Assembly (NCBI GenBank): GCA_015680685.1
Contig: MNCI01023945.1
Location: 375,245 to 439,244, forward strand
DNA length: 64,000 nucleotides
DNA from: Gnetum montanum
Taxonomy: Eukaryota > Streptophyta > Gnetopsida > Gnetales > Gnetaceae
Reading direction: 5' to 3'
Shown here in pieces: positions 44,011 through 56,204 of this stretch; the first letter of the stretch is position 1, and each line of letters opens with the position of its first letter. A program made the translations under genes and the position numbers. The notes beneath the pieces were generated by a model. It saw only the letters and a program-made list of their open reading frames with translations. It did no database searches and had not been told where the DNA came from.

Positions 44011-45596
44011 CCTAGTTACATTTTACTTTATTCATGTGCTCCAAAATGAAAAATTCAAGCTTAGGTGGTTATTGTTAAGATCTCTCATCTTTCTTTTGGC
44101 TTTGGGTTTTGGGATCCTCCTATGGTTTGTTGGTTGAGGCAGGCTGGGCAAAAGAGGTCATGGGCATAGACAATATGGAAGTAGGCTTTGCTAGATCCAC
44201 TTCCTTTTATGCCTCAGCCTACACATCACCCTTGTTTTTATGATTTTCTTATGCTTCTTCCTCTGCTTGGTTGAGGCTTTCTTATTGTCATTTGTTAGTT
44301 TTATGTATGGTTATGGTAATCAATGGGGCTATGGCTTGTTGGTTTATGTTAGGCTGGGGCATCCTGATGACAAAAGGCTTCCTTAGAGGTTCTCATAATG
44401 GTACTCTTACAAAAAAAGGGAGTCTCAAGCTAGTGGAAGCTAAAGAGGCCCTTTCATCATGAGGGGGTACCCAGATCACAAATGGTTTCCTCGTTGGTCT
44501 CTAATTATCATCGATGTTAAATGCTAATATAACATAGGGGTTATTATTTGCATTCAATGGGTCCTTGTACACCTGCATCAACTAATTCTATGGTCAAATT
44601 GGGTTAGAGCATCTAGGACCACCTCTCTTCTATCTATCATTTTTTGTATGTCATCCTTTAGCACAAGGGTGAAGTCTATGTCATGATCAGGAAATTGGTG
44701 ATAGTGGAAAAAGTAGTCTAGCTTAAAGTACCTAGGTAGTTGAGGGTCATCCTTTGTTGCTTGAGTGAGATCTTTGGTTATTTTACATAGCTGCTTATGC
44801 TTCTTTCAAGTGGCTTCGGTCATTTGCTTATATTGTATATGCCCACTCTTCAACAATTGATCCAATAGTTCAGATAGTTTCAAAGGTAAACTAGCATATT
44901 TTCTCCTATCCCTTCGCTCAAAGTTTGGCCTAGGAGCAGTCAATGTAGTGGCCCTAGAGGTTGATGGCTAGTTATCTCAATTATTAGTAAGGGCTTTAGG
45001 TGGGTTTTCCTTTGGCCCTTGGTTAGTGATTTTGGTCTCTTTGGTTACGGCTGCTATAGCTACATTATTTTGCTTACCTACCTCTTTGTTCCTCCATGTG
45101 TGTTGGATGTTTCATGCCACATAAGTAGGGTCATGACTAGCTTCCATGGCATTCTCTATGTTTTTGATTTGGGAGAACACTTGACTAAGTGACCATAGGT
45201 TAAGATAGTATCTTGTTGAGCAAACCATTCCAATGTAGGATAAACTTCTACACAGATTCGAGGGGTCCCTACTTGACCTTCATCAGTTGGTCAAGCATGG
45301 TATCGAGCTTCAAGTTATACTTGAAGTAGTTAATGAACTGCGCTATCAAGTCTTCAAGAGAGGACACAGATCCTCTTGGTAAGGCACGATACTAGTTAAG
45401 CACTTTCCCTATAAAAGATATAGGGAAGATCCTCATTATGGTAAGTGGCCATGGTTGCAACAATAAGCATTCGAAGCAGAAGGTAATAAGATGAGCGTTA
45501 GGATCACCTTCTCTATCATACTTGCTAAATTGGAGGATGGGAACACCAATGTTGTGACTAGAAAAATCGATCACTAGAAAAAACCAATGGATTTGG
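44011..45596 (-). pseudogene. E3 gag, C-terminal two thirds
   Basis: Runs on the minus strand from the strand I-D-F-S-S-H-N-I (45574) through YDREGDPNAHLITF, the gag core (about 45480-45200), the F-S-H-Y-H-Q-F-P-D-H-D knuckle remnant near 44700 and the tail near 44280. The N-terminal part is missing because the 3' LTR of E2 starts at 45597. Many stops. A TTTGG at 45592-45596 would be the left copy of the E2 target duplication; its partner is outside the window. Confidence 0.75.
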
Positions 45597-46992
45597 TGTA
45601 GTAATCTAAGCCCTGAATCCCTAGGACCTCTTAAAAAATGGAATTTGAGGTGCCCTAGCTAGTCTAGCAAATCAACTAAGGACATTGTGAAATGCAAAAT
45701 GAATGATGCAAATAATAATGAAAAAATTACAGATTTGTAAAATAGAAAAAACAAATGCAAATTGCACACAAAAAATGAAACTTTAAAATTTTATTGAAAC
45801 AATGAAGGAAGAGTTCCAAAAATATGTACAATAAATTATTATGAGAGAAAATGGGGTTTATTGTTGCAGGAGTTAAAAGCCCATTGAAGCTAATGCAATC
45901 TACTCCTTGATTAGGATGCTAAGCCACTTTTGATGCTTTTGAACTTTCTTTGCTACAACTTAGATTTGCAAATTGGGTCACTACTGGGGGTGAGAAAAGT
46001 GGGGAATCTAGCTACCAAAGTGCTCCACACTGGGGGTTGGAAATCACAGGAATGTAGCATTGACATCAAAAACCCACAAATCTCAAGGTGGTTGCAAAGG
46101 AGGTTTGCAAGGTTACAATACTTTCACATTGGGGTTCAAGAGAATACAAGTGTAAGAACTTGCAAGAATTCTTGAGTGCTTGAAAATGCCCAAGTGTGGA
46201 ACTATGAACAAATTGCTAAATAGTCTAAAGATTGTGGAACCTGTAAATGGTGTTTGAGGCTAGTTTTTATACGTTTCAAGCCATGAATGAGACTACAAAA
46301 TGGCTATGATTGGGCTATAATTTTTTTGTACAATGACTGCAAATTACCTATAACTTTCTGCCTCATACAGGTGAGATGGGTGCCCAAATTTAAGGGGTTA
46401 CTATACATAGTAAGTGCCTTCCCCCATGGTCATTCTATTTACTATAAATAGTAACAAGGGTACACCTTCCACACTAAAGATAGGTCTTCCATATTGAGCT
46501 TTTTTCCATTTTTACTGAAGTGTCTAGTCAAAGTTGGAGTGCATGGAGTGTTGAAATCTGGCTTTTGTGGCTTCCATGCTAGGGGCATGCAATTTTCACA
46601 CTAGGCAAAAAAAATTTCAAGCTAAGGGAAAACCCCCTACTCCTCCATGCTAGGGGTAGATGAGATTTACCCCCTCTATAGGTGTTTCCAATGTAGAAAA
46701 ATGTCTACCTCCCATAAAACCCATTAAATTACCATTTTTGGCATTCCAAAAGGAAATTTTAACCCTCTCCCCACCACCTCCCCCCCCCCTTCTCAAGACC
46801 AAATATACAGACCAGGTAACTTTTTCACTTGGGAAATGAGGCTTTGATCATTTATGAGGCATTTTTCAGCCCTAAAAGTGTAGAGTGTGTAAAATTACTC
46901 CTCACAGATTACAATCTTCATATTTATAATATAAATTTTTATTGAGTTTCATGAGGTGAAAGCTATAACATGCAAATTTTTGTGGTGTTTCT
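45597..46992 (-). repeat. 3' LTR of E2
   Basis: TGTAGTAATCTAAG at the outer end, GTGGTGTTTCT at the inner end beside the polypurine tract. A block GAGGTGCCCTAGCTAGTCTAG aligns with the block GAGGTGCCCTGAATGGTCTTG of the A/B LTRs, showing common descent; most of the rest has diverged. 46380-46800 contains units like those of the tandem array at 51.4-53.3 kb. It lacks a partner in the window. Confidence 0.75.
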
Positions 46993-47060
46993 ATGGCCCC
47001 TCTTTGTTGGTGCTTGGAGGATTAACCTGAGAGGCATCGACAAAGAATACAAAACACCAT
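46983..47060 (-). promoter_or_regulatory. Polypurine tract of E2 with hairpin
   Basis: Minus strand AACAAAGAGGGG beside the LTR; CTTTGTTGGTGC faces GCATCGACAAAG, and GGTGTTT at the LTR edge faces AAACACC near 47051. Same geometry as 3807-3880 with changed stem letters. Confidence 0.65.
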
Positions 47061-47130
47061 TGCATATTATAATACTACAATGCATACAAGCCACATGAGA
47101 TGATAAAATCAAGCTATCTAGGTCACTGAA

Positions 47131-47219
47131 ATCACCTAGTTTAAGGTCATGGTGGATCATGTGGTACCAATTGAAGATCCTAGCAGGTCATGTTGTCAAT
47201 TTTAGGTTGTAGTGGACTA
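47131..47219 (-). repeat. AGTTTAA-hairpin motifs after integrase (E2)
   Basis: Three units: TAGTTTAA-GGTC-ATGGTG-GATC, CAATTGAA-GATC-CTAGCA-GGTC and CAATTTTA-GGTT-GTAGTG-GACT. Position matches the arrays of A and B. Confidence 0.65.
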
Positions 47220-47252
47220 TTGAAAGTAGCCTCACTTGTTAATGACTGTTAG

Positions 47253-48640
47253 CTACATGTAGTATGGCTTTAGATAGGAATGATTAACTAGATTGGTCAA
47301 CTCATTTCCTTCCATGTCGGCTATCTTGAATACACCATTCCTGTAGGCTCTAGTAACAAGGAAAGACCCTTTCCAGTTGGTTAAGAATTTGTCTTCATGC
47401 TCATGGATGGCTTTGAGGACCAATTTTTCTTCCTTGATCTCACACATGGTCAAGTTATGGTGATGCTACTGCTTCTACCTCTCTTGAATATGTTCTATGT
47501 GAGTAATTGCTTGCATATGTTACTCATCCACCAAGTCCAAGGTTGTTGTCCACAACTCCTTACTTTTCTCATCATTGATGAAGTCGATTAAGGCTACTCA
47601 AAGCGAGGGCACCTATAATTCAAGAGGTGAAACAACATTTGAATCATAAACCAAGCTATAAGGAGTCATACCAATTGTCATGCAATAGCTTGTTCTGTAT
47701 ACCCCTAGTGCATGGACAAGCCACTCATGCCATTTGCTCTTGATGTTGTTGAGCATCTTCTTGAGCAAGTTGATGATGGCATTTTTACTTGCTTCTACTT
47801 GCCCATGAGGATAATAAGGCAATGAGAAAGAATGTTTAATGCCTAGGTGATGAAAAAACTCTTTTGTTTCTTGGCTACTAAATTATGGTCCATTGTTTGT
47901 AACTATGGTCATGGGTATGCCAAAATGACTAACAATGTTATCTAGGATGAATTTGCAGACTTGCTTGGATGTAATCTTTCTTAGGGGAATAGCCTCAAAT
48001 CACTTTGTAAAGTATACAGTTGCAGTGATGATGAAGCTATGTCCTATCGAAGACTTAAGTGTTATGGGAACAATAATATCTAGCCCCCATTGAAATGACC
48101 ATGTGATCTGAGTAGTATGCAACTTAATCAGTGGTACATGTATGAGGTTGCTATATCTTTAGCATGTGTCACACCACTTAACCTTTTGCAAGTAGTCATT
48201 TTTTATATGGGGCCAATAGTAACCTAATCATCCAATCTTAGCAGCCATAGGTCTTGGTCCTAAATTTCCTTCACAAACACCTTTGTGAACCTCCTCTAGG
48301 ATTGCTCTAGCTTCAATTTTACCTAAGCACTTTAAGAGTATGCCATCGTAGGATCATCAACATAATGTATTATCACCTAAGATGATATACTACATCGATC
48401 ACTTGTGTACAGCATCCTTTTGAGCAATAGTCAGGCCTTGTGAGGATTCACCATGCATAAGGTAAAATTTGATATTGTCATACCACTCCCTGGCAAGAGT
48501 AGTATGAATGATGGCCACAAAGGCATCCTTAGCCTTCTGTGTGATGGGAGTAGCATAGTCCATGGTTAAGGTGGGCCACTTACTAAACACATCTAGCATC
48601 ACACTAAGGAATAACATTGCAATTGTATTGGCTATGGCGT
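47253..48640 (-). pseudogene. Integrase of E2
   Basis: The minus strand ends with NWKGSFLVTRAYRNGVFKIA and LVNHSYLKPYYM (47253-47453). The core Glu motif reads H-G-Q-V-E-A near 47800, the second Asp motif V-T-N-N-G-P (Asp to Asn) near 47900, and the zinc domain V-K-W-C-D-T-C near 48170. 48399-48617 is the linker with LLFLSVMLDVFSKWPTLTMD. Several stops. The second catalytic Asp is lost as in B, by the same type of change. Confidence 0.8.
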
Positions 48641-48771
48641 TCTCGTTTCAAGGTATGTGTTGGATATCAACATCTATGAATTATTGTAACAATTGCTTCA
48701 CTAAATCACAATATGGTTGAAAGTGTTTAGCTTTACATGCAATAGAATTTAGTTACTTGGTTGACCACAAG

Positions 48772-49080
48772 TTATGAATCACCTTTGATTGTTAAGCATC
48801 TAATTTCTAGGTCATGGGCTACCATCATCCCTCTAATCAAACCCTTATACTTCACGATGTTATTGGTACATGGGAACTCAAAATGATAGGTGAAGGATAA
48901 GATCTCATCATAAGGGAATGTTATGATGGTAGCAACATGGGCCCCATGGGTAGTTGAAGTTCCATCAAAGTGCATGACCACCTCATAACCCTTGGATACT
49001 TGACTAACTACGTTAATATGCTCATCAAGGAACTCGAGATCTATGGCTTCTTGGTCATTGATAGGTGAAACCGTGAGTTT
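48772..49080 (-). pseudogene. Archaeal-type second RNase H of E2
   Basis: Reads MHFDGTSTTHGAHVATIIT (first Asp), CTNNIVKYKGLIRGMMVA (Glu replaced by Lys, a G-to-A change) and T-I-K-G-D-S. Same module as 6855-7135 and 1561-1764; E1 and E2 are closer to each other than to A or B. Confidence 0.8.
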
Positions 49081-50660
49081 GTACTACTATAGCTTAACCT
49101 TTCATTAAGGATTAAGAGACATAATGGAGGCCAAAGTCCATGGTTGTGGCTTTCCATCACACTATATGGATACTTTTGTAAATGTTGGTCATTATGGCTC
49201 AGAGCATGTTATCCTTGCAAACGATGTTGACTTGGCTTCTGAAGAGTTAGTCTCTCCACTTCTTCAATGAGAAGACTAGTGCTAGACAATACTTCTCCAC
49301 TTCAGTTTATTAGGTCTCATGGGCAACTACTGCATGGCTAAGGTAGTATATAGACATCTCTACTTCATCATCTTATTTTTGATAGAGTAGAGAGGCAATG
49401 GATGCATTGGAGATGAAAAGATCTATGTAAAATGATTTACCCTCTTGTAGAGAATAGACTGTTAGTAGATGTGCCAACTCTTGCTTAAGGTTTTCAAAGG
49501 CCTCTTGGCATTGAGCCATCCACTCATAATGAAGCCCTTTCTTAAGCAAGTGTTGCATGGGCTACTTATCCATAAGTCTAGCTATAAACCTACAAAAAAA
49601 TTACAATCTGCCTTGTAATCACCAAAGCTCCTTAAGTTTGGTAGGCACTGCTAATCTAGATATGGCCTTAACCTTATTAAGATCGACATGTATCCTTTCT
49701 TTGGATACTACAAGGCCAAGCATCTTACCGATCTTGACACCAAAGACACATTTCTTGGGATTGAGCCTAAGCTCATACTTGAGGCACCATTTAAGCATAA
49801 GGTCTAGGTCATTAGCATGGTCATTGGCAACTTTGGACTTGATGACTACATCATCTATGTTGTCATTAAGAAAACCTAGCATGTAATTGCTAAAGATATA
49901 AGTCATGGCTCTCTAGTATGTTGCTTCCACATTCTTAAGGCCAAAGGGCATCATAGTATAGTAAAAGGTACCCCATGAGGTCAAGAAGGTTGTGCTAAGT
50001 TAGTGCTCTAGATTAATCCTAATCTAGTTATATCCTGAGAATCCATCCATAAAGGACAACAAGGCATGTTTGGTCATAGTATCAATAAGTTTATCAATAC
50101 TAGGCAAAGGGAAGTCATCCTTGATAGTCACTTTATTTATGTCTCAAAAATTAATGCAAATATGGATACTCCCATTTTTCTTAGGGACTACCATTATGTT
50201 GGACACCTATTCTACATAGTTAACAATCCTAATGAAACCAACTTGGTAGATCTTTGAGATCTCATCGTGAACTACCAAGGCCAAATCAAGTCTAATCTTG
50301 CACATCTTATGCTCAACTGGTCTAATGCTAGGATCTAGTATGATGTTGTGTTAGACTAAATGTGGGTCTAAGCCTAGCATATCTTCATATGACCAAGTGA
50401 AGACTTTAATGTTATCCTATAGAACCTTGGTGATTTCTTCAGCCTATTAAGTTTCCAGTGAGGAACTTAGTTTAAGATTTTCCCCTCACCACTATGTGTT
50501 GTGATAGGAACCGCAACTAAAGAGTCTTTCATTATGTCACCTACCTCTAAGTCAAGGGTTTTGACTAGGTTTTAGGCCATTATAAAGGTTTCTCTATCAT
50601 GGCTATGCAGTAAACAAGACTCTTAAGCTTAAGATCTATGCAATCAAGGTTGATACACTA
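49081..50660 (-). pseudogene. Reverse transcriptase and RNase H of E2
   Basis: 49619-49906 reads the palm end: LGFLNDNIDDVVIKS, so the active site Tyr has become Asn (N-I-D-D), then LRLNPKKCVFGVKIGKMLGL. 49373-49558 is the start of the first RNase H (HLLKKGLHYEWMAQCQEAF, FYIDLFISNASIASLLYQK). 49990-50640 holds the RT fingers and N-terminal part with many stops. It is homologous to 19968-20950 in E1. Confidence 0.82.
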
Positions 50661-50970
50661 TTCAACATCACCGTGATGTCCATGTAGACATAAAGGCAAA
50701 TTGATTTGCTCCTAGGTACTCATATTTGATCCTACATATCAACCAAAAGCATATTAAGTGGCACCTAGGTAAAAATGAATAAACAATGCTAAAATGCTAT
50801 AAAATTATGTAAACACATGTTATTCTAATGCAAACAAGGTCATCCAAAACTATAAAGAGGATGACAACAAGCAAAAAAATGCATTAAGGGTCAAATAAAG
50901 GTCAAACCGAGGTTAAAGAAAGTAAAGTATAAGAAATAAAGCTACAAATGGTCAACAAATGCCATAATTT
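50661..50970. other. Spacer upstream of RT in E2
   Basis: AT-rich, with many AAGG and AAATAA words. No gene seen. Confidence 0.4.
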
Positions 50971-51348
50971 TGCCAATTTTAGGCCTTGGTAGGCTAGGAT
51001 GCTAGTTTAAGCCCATAGCGGGCCATGATGCCAATTTAAAGTCATAGCAAGGCATGGTCACATGGTGTCAAATGGTGGTTAGAGAAGGCCAAAACCCACT
51101 ATTTGATACCAATCAAAGGCTTAAAAAAGGTAAATAAGACTATAATAAGGTAAATAAAGAACATATAAGGCTATATAAAGGCCATAAGAAGGTTAACAAG
51201 GCTAACAATGCAACACCAAGCCAAAACAACTTAAAGCATCATGTAATAAGGCAAAAATCAAGCAAAAGAAGCTACATATAATTAAATTTGATTAATGTGA
51301 GGCAAAAAGGGGTTAGATTATGCCAATTTTAGGCCTTAGTAGGCCATG
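50971..51348 (-). repeat. AGTTTAA-hairpin motifs between RT and antisense gene (E2)
   Basis: CCAATTTTA-GGCC-TTGGTA-GGC, TAGTTTAA-GCCC-ATAGC-GGGC, CCAATTTAAA-GTC-ATAGCAA-GGC at 50971-51052 and CCAATTTTA-GGCC-TTAGTA-GGCC at 51321-51348. The sequence between is AT-rich spacer. Confidence 0.65.
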
Positions 51349-51404
51349 ATATAGGGCTACAAGACCATTAGGTAAGTTTTTTCATTAATCAAGGTCATTT
51401 CTAG

Positions 51405-51833
51405 GTTGTTTGAGTATGGAAATTGAGAGTTTTGAAGCTTCCACATTGGGGTCCCCTTGTTTCCACACTTGCTAATGTGGAAGAAGGGACCCTCAATGTG
51501 GAAATTGAAGAAAGTGGATTTTGGGACATCCAGAGGTCCAAAATTGAGGTCCTAGGGCCTCCCCAAGGTAGCGCAAGGCCAAATCTATCAAAACCAAGCA
51601 CTTTGAAGGTCTATAAAGGTCAAAAAGTAGGTTTTGTGGCCTTCCCCCTAGTTTCCACGCTAGGTAGCATGTAAGAGAGGGGGCTCAGCATGGAAAACCA
51701 AAATCCAAGGAAAAATAGATTCAAGCATGGTTGAGCAGGCAACCAAAACCAAGATTTAGAAGTTGTGCATCCTTTAGCTTCATTTTAAGGTTATTAGAGT
51801 CGATTATGGATGTTAAAACATGCTTAAATGGCT

Positions 51834-51872
<39 letters not shown>

Positions 51873-53300
51873 NATCCCTAACATGGAAGAATGGGGGGAC
51901 ACTTGTTTTATGGATTCTGGATGGTTTGGAAGCATATTAATTAGGTTCCTAGGCCCCTAAGGCTATACATCATGATTCTAAAATTTTTTGGCTAATTTTG
52001 GGCACGCTTGGAGGTTACTCAAGGACATATAAGGTCTTCCCCCCTTCTTTCCATGCTAGAGAAGTTGCTCCAACATGGAAGATTATGGGGAATGGATTTT
52101 AAAGGCCAAAATAAGATCAAATGAGCAAAATCTTAAGGCTATAAGGCCCTAGGCTCCTCCAACGTAGATCTTTGGCTTTCGAGAGTGTCATCTTTCCACA
52201 AAAAGTGAAAAAATAGCTTCCCACTGCCCCCCCCCCCCCCCCCCCCCTACTCCTTTGTTTTCATGTTTCCCAGTGTGGAAGGAACCTTCTCTAGTCTAGA
52301 TGGAATAAGAATCTCATATCTAGGCCAATTTGGGTCGTAATTGATTATGCATGTCAACTTCCAAAGTTGCTAGGGCCAAGGGCTAGGGATTCATGTCAAA
52401 TTTTAGCAATTTTGGGTACCTCTAGGCATTTTTTGAGCTTCCTCCATTTTTTCCATGCTAGGATAGAGGTGTTCAATGTGGAAGACTAGGTGAAATAGCT
52501 TTTTAGCCATGTGAGATCATTTTTCTAAGGTTTGAAGGGTCCAATGGGTACTTACAGGGTTCTTGGGTGCATATAAGGTTATTTGATGTCGTATTGAGAT
52601 GTTTATGGGCCTCAAATGAGCCCCCCACCTAGTCTCCATGCTAGGCAGCATGGAGGAAGAGATCCTCAATATGAAAGAACCATAAGTCTTTGATCTAGGT
52701 CAATTTTGGCCTTAATCAATTGTACATGTGTCCTTCTAGGGTTACCAAGGTCGAGGACTAGGGTTTGAGGTCAAGTTTGGCTAGTTTGGAGGCTTCCTAG
52801 ATGGTTTTTGAGCTTTCCCCTTTTTCTCCACTTTGGTAATAGTATGCTCAATGTGGAAGACTAGGGGAAGCAACTTTTTGGCTTTCTATGCTTACTTTTG
52901 TAGGGTTTGAGGGCTCTAAAAGATGTAAAATCAATCTTAGGATTCATGTAGGACTGCAAGGTGTCTACTTGAGGTCATTTTGGAGTCTTCCCAAAGTTCA
53001 TCCCTTTCATCCATGCTGGACAGCATGGAAGTGGTGCATCTCAATGTGAAGAAACTAAGGGACCCTACTTTTTTCTAATTTTTGACATTTCAAACCATGC
53101 ATGTGAGATTCTAAGGTTTCCAGTGTCGACTACTACTACCTAGTGCCAAGATTAGGTCATTTTAATGGTCATGATGTGGTTTTTGGTTGCCTCCCCCACA
53201 CACACACACACCCCCCCCCCCCCTGTCGCTTCCCTTTTTCCATGTTGGGGTTTCCATGCTTAGTGTGGAAGATTTGGGGAAGTGGGTTTCAGGCTACTTA
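51405..53300. repeat. Tandem array of about 190-bp units, left part
   Basis: About ten diverged units starting near 51430, 51620, 51830, 52030, 52215, 52440, 52620, 52800, 52990 and 53190. Each starts with a pyrimidine run (CTTCCCCC), then a TCCATGCTAGG-like core, then CATGGAAG or TGTGGAAG after 20-40 bases. TCCATGCT and AGCATGGA can pair. The C-runs have expanded at 51835-51872, 52227-52247 and 53211-53223. No coding potential; the open frame through the poly-C is meaningless. Confidence 0.75.
51835..51873. repeat. Poly-C run (38 C) ending in an N
   Basis: Homopolymer in the pyrimidine part of one 190-bp unit, followed by a single N at 51873. The true length is uncertain because of sequencing limits. 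Confidence 0.9.
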
Positions 53301-53303
53301 TGA

Positions 53304-53816
53304 CTAGCTTAGTTATATATTTATAATATATATCTATAAATTGGCCGATAGAATCTTATTAGTTTACAAGTAAAAAGTTCTTTGACTAAAAAATTTCACG
53401 ACATCTGGACGAAGAACAAGATTTAAAAACCCAAATTTTCATGCCTTCTGGACGAAGAACAAGAGTTCTCTACCTTATTTTTCCTAAGGATGGGTTTTCT
53501 GAAAAAAAAAAATTCCATGAATTAGTGTATGCTCTCGCCCTTGGCCGAATTTGTTAAGAGAGAGCATAAATTCGGCCGAGAGTGAGAGCATACACTAATT
53601 CATGGAATTTTTTTTTTTCAGAAAACCCATCCTTAGGAAAAATAAGGTAGAGAACTCTTGTTCTTCGTCCAGAAGGTATGAAAATTTGGGTTTTTAAATC
53701 TTGTTCTTCGTCCAGATGTCGTGAAATTTTTTACTCAATGAACTTTTTACTTGTAAACTAATAAGATTCTATCGGCCAATTTATAGATATATATTATAAA
53801 TATATAACTAAGCTAG
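53304..53816. mobile_element. 513-bp foldback (MITE-like) element
   Basis: Starts CTAGCTTAGTTATATATT and ends with the reverse complement; the two arms (about 235 bases each) are nearly identical in inverse order, with an inner stem TTGGCCGAATTT / AAATTCGGCCGA and a loop of about 15 bases. TGA stands on both sides (53301-53303, 53817-53819), a possible 3-bp target duplication. GGACGAAGAACAAG occurs twice in each arm. No coding capacity; the superfamily is not certain. Confidence 0.85.
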
Positions 53817-53819
53817 TGA

Positions 53820-54880
53820 TCGCCAGTCATCTTCTGCTACAGCGATGATTTAAACATAACAGATAGAAATATTATAAGACCATGGAATGCTTTATTGAAT
53901 GATCATAAACATGTTGTAATACAGCAGAAATGATCAATGTACAAACTTGCATAATTGAAAATGTATAGTTACAAATGATCTAACATTTAAAATGGTAAAA
54001 ATTAGTTGACAGAAAAGAATGAGATCATTCTTGAACCCTCCACCAATCTTGTGTAGTTGTTAGTTATTTTTTTTTAGAAAGCCTTATCAAAAAAGTATGC
54101 TCCAAAAAATGAGGCTTCTTTTAGAATCCTAATGCATTACATATTTGCACTTCAATCTTTTAACAAAAACTTGGTATCTATTTACTATATTAGATATGAT
54201 TATATAAATTAAAGTGGTAAAGTGGTCAAGAGTACAAAGTAAATTTGACATCTCTTTAGGACAAATACGTGATCTAGAAAAGGTAAAATTCAACTTCCAT
54301 CATCTATAGCCTTCATTGGATGAGTTGGCAGAGGGTTCATAGGACACCCACAAAATTCACCATCTTGTCTAAATTTGCTATATCTATGTTAGAAGCTCAA
54401 ATTCAGATATCAATTTTGGGTAACTTTCTTAATGAGGTGTTCAATAGCCATGATGATGTCAAAGCCTTCTAAAAGAAATTTGAGTGTCTTCCAAATTCTT
54501 TGTGCTTTGGACATAATTAAACATTTCATTTTGAAATTAATTCTAAAAACCTTTGGCATCACTAAATAGCACATGGGGGAGATTTTTTGAATTAATTCAA
54601 TGGTAGTTTTAAAATGTTTCTAGCAAATGCTTAACGACTACATCTAGAGGCTTCATTTAATGAAAATAGTTCATTTGAGGTAGCTTCCTAATATTACATT
54701 AACCTACAGGTGTTATTCCTCAATTGCTACTCCAATTTACTGTCCATATGTCTACACTTGATGCTTTGTAGGAAAGGTTATCAATCAGTAAATTTATATA
54801 AACTTTGGAACTTCAATTAGCATTTTGCATTATAATTCATAAATTTGGGCATTTATAAAATCACGACCTAAGATTCATTA
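53820..54880. other. AT-rich region, nothing recognised
   Basis: Single-copy-looking AT-rich DNA right of the foldback. I see no ORF, repeat or RNA gene I can support. Confidence 0.4.
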
Positions 54881-55002
54881 TAGGGTATTTCGTATTTACA
54901 ATGAACCCAGAGGAAGCCAGGTGAATAAAAGTAGGACATCCGTGTGGTATAGATTATAGAAATGAAATGCAAGGAATATGTGGGTAGGATCAGAGAATGA
55001 GA

Positions 55003-55103
55003 ATTAGCCGGGGTTGTTTTCTTTAGGTGACGGAGGAGTACTTGGGGGTCTTCTTCGCTGCTACAAATTCCTTGATCCATTCACCATCTCTGCAGTCAAC
55101 ACC
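55003..55103 (-). CDS. Candidate terminal exon of an unidentified host gene
   Basis: The minus strand has an acceptor AATTTACAG, then GVDCRDGEWIKEFVAAKKTP and KYSSVT before a TAA at about 55028. The length, acceptor and composition look like a true last exon, but I do not recognise the protein. Another possible exon lies upstream at 55368-55477. The frames of the two do not join without a missing exon. It could be a gene fragment carried in the inserted block. Confidence 0.35.
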
Positions 55104-55367
55104 CTGTAAATTCTAAAATTCAAACCAACTATATATTAAACATTCAAAATGAAATCAAAACTAAAATATGTGAAACATGTTGGTGATATATCAAAAGCAT
55201 ACCAAATGGTGATGTTAAAAAAATATATCAAAATATATCAAAATATGGTGCCTGTATTAAAATATTAAAAAAAATACTCATACATCTCCTAAGAGATGGT
55301 AATAGTGTAACACACAATAATTAAAATACTAGAAAAAATTATACTAGGACATGGGAATCTGGCTTTC

Positions 55368-55477
55368 CCGATATGAAGAGCTGCTGCAAAACAGGCAAAC
55401 ATCCAAGCCTTGACCAAAATCTTCTCCCTCAGCTTGGCCATATCTGTCCTGTGATTTCTGCTTCCTGCGCGTCCTGA
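55368..55477 (-). CDS. Candidate internal exon of an unidentified host gene
   Basis: The minus strand: CTTTTTCAG acceptor, an open frame MAKLREKILVKAWMFACFAA followed by ALHIGKARFPCP, and a GTATAA donor. A further exon end with a good GTGAGT donor lies at about 55560. Phases do not fit the exon at 55003-55103. The hydrophobic middle could be a membrane segment. Family unknown; may be a fragment. Confidence 0.3.
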
Positions 55478-56204
55478 AAAAGTTACACATTGTATATCAA
55501 CACTAACCTACGCAGTAGTTATTAGTTTTCAAAATATTAAATTAAACATAGAAACTCACCCCTGCATCTCTGAAATTTATCAAAAGTTAGACGCACAGCT
55601 CTCTCACGTTAAATCGTTGGAGTGACAATACAGGATCCGAAGCAGGCGTAGCACTAAAGTCAGTTCCGCTGTTGAAGCATGTATTTAAAAGACGTATTTA
55701 ACACATGGCCAGCAAAAATACAGGCACTTTAGAAAAAAACACAGCAGTGCGACAACATTTAATCCAGGCACGAAATCCAGGCAGGGACAGGGGCAGCCCG
55801 GCAGAGGCAGTGACAGCATGAGACAACAGATGTGAGGAGAGTAGAGCCCACTGTCCGCCCCACACCTACTGACAAAGATGAAGCAAATGCGCCTGATGTT
55901 TTTCAGGTAAAAACAGCAGCATCACCAGAAGCACATGAATGAGAGATGATGCTTCTTTGTTTGTTCTCTCAGCAGTAGCAAGCAGAACTTTGCCGCCGCA
56001 GCACAGACGACGACCCATCATTCGTTCACCTGCTCTGTGCTTGCTCCGCCATTGGTCTCCTTAGCATGCACACGCAGGCACCGCATCCAATAATGTTTTC
56101 CACATGCTCGCACAATTCACCTTTCTCTCATGTCCCAGCCTGAGCCTGACCCCAGCGCTTGCTCTTCCGACACGTATGCAATCATCCCCCTCACTGATTT
56201 CCTT

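Noticed and set aside
51731-51940. ORF with a poly-proline run
   Set aside because: Produced by the 38-base poly-C run next to an N; not a protein.
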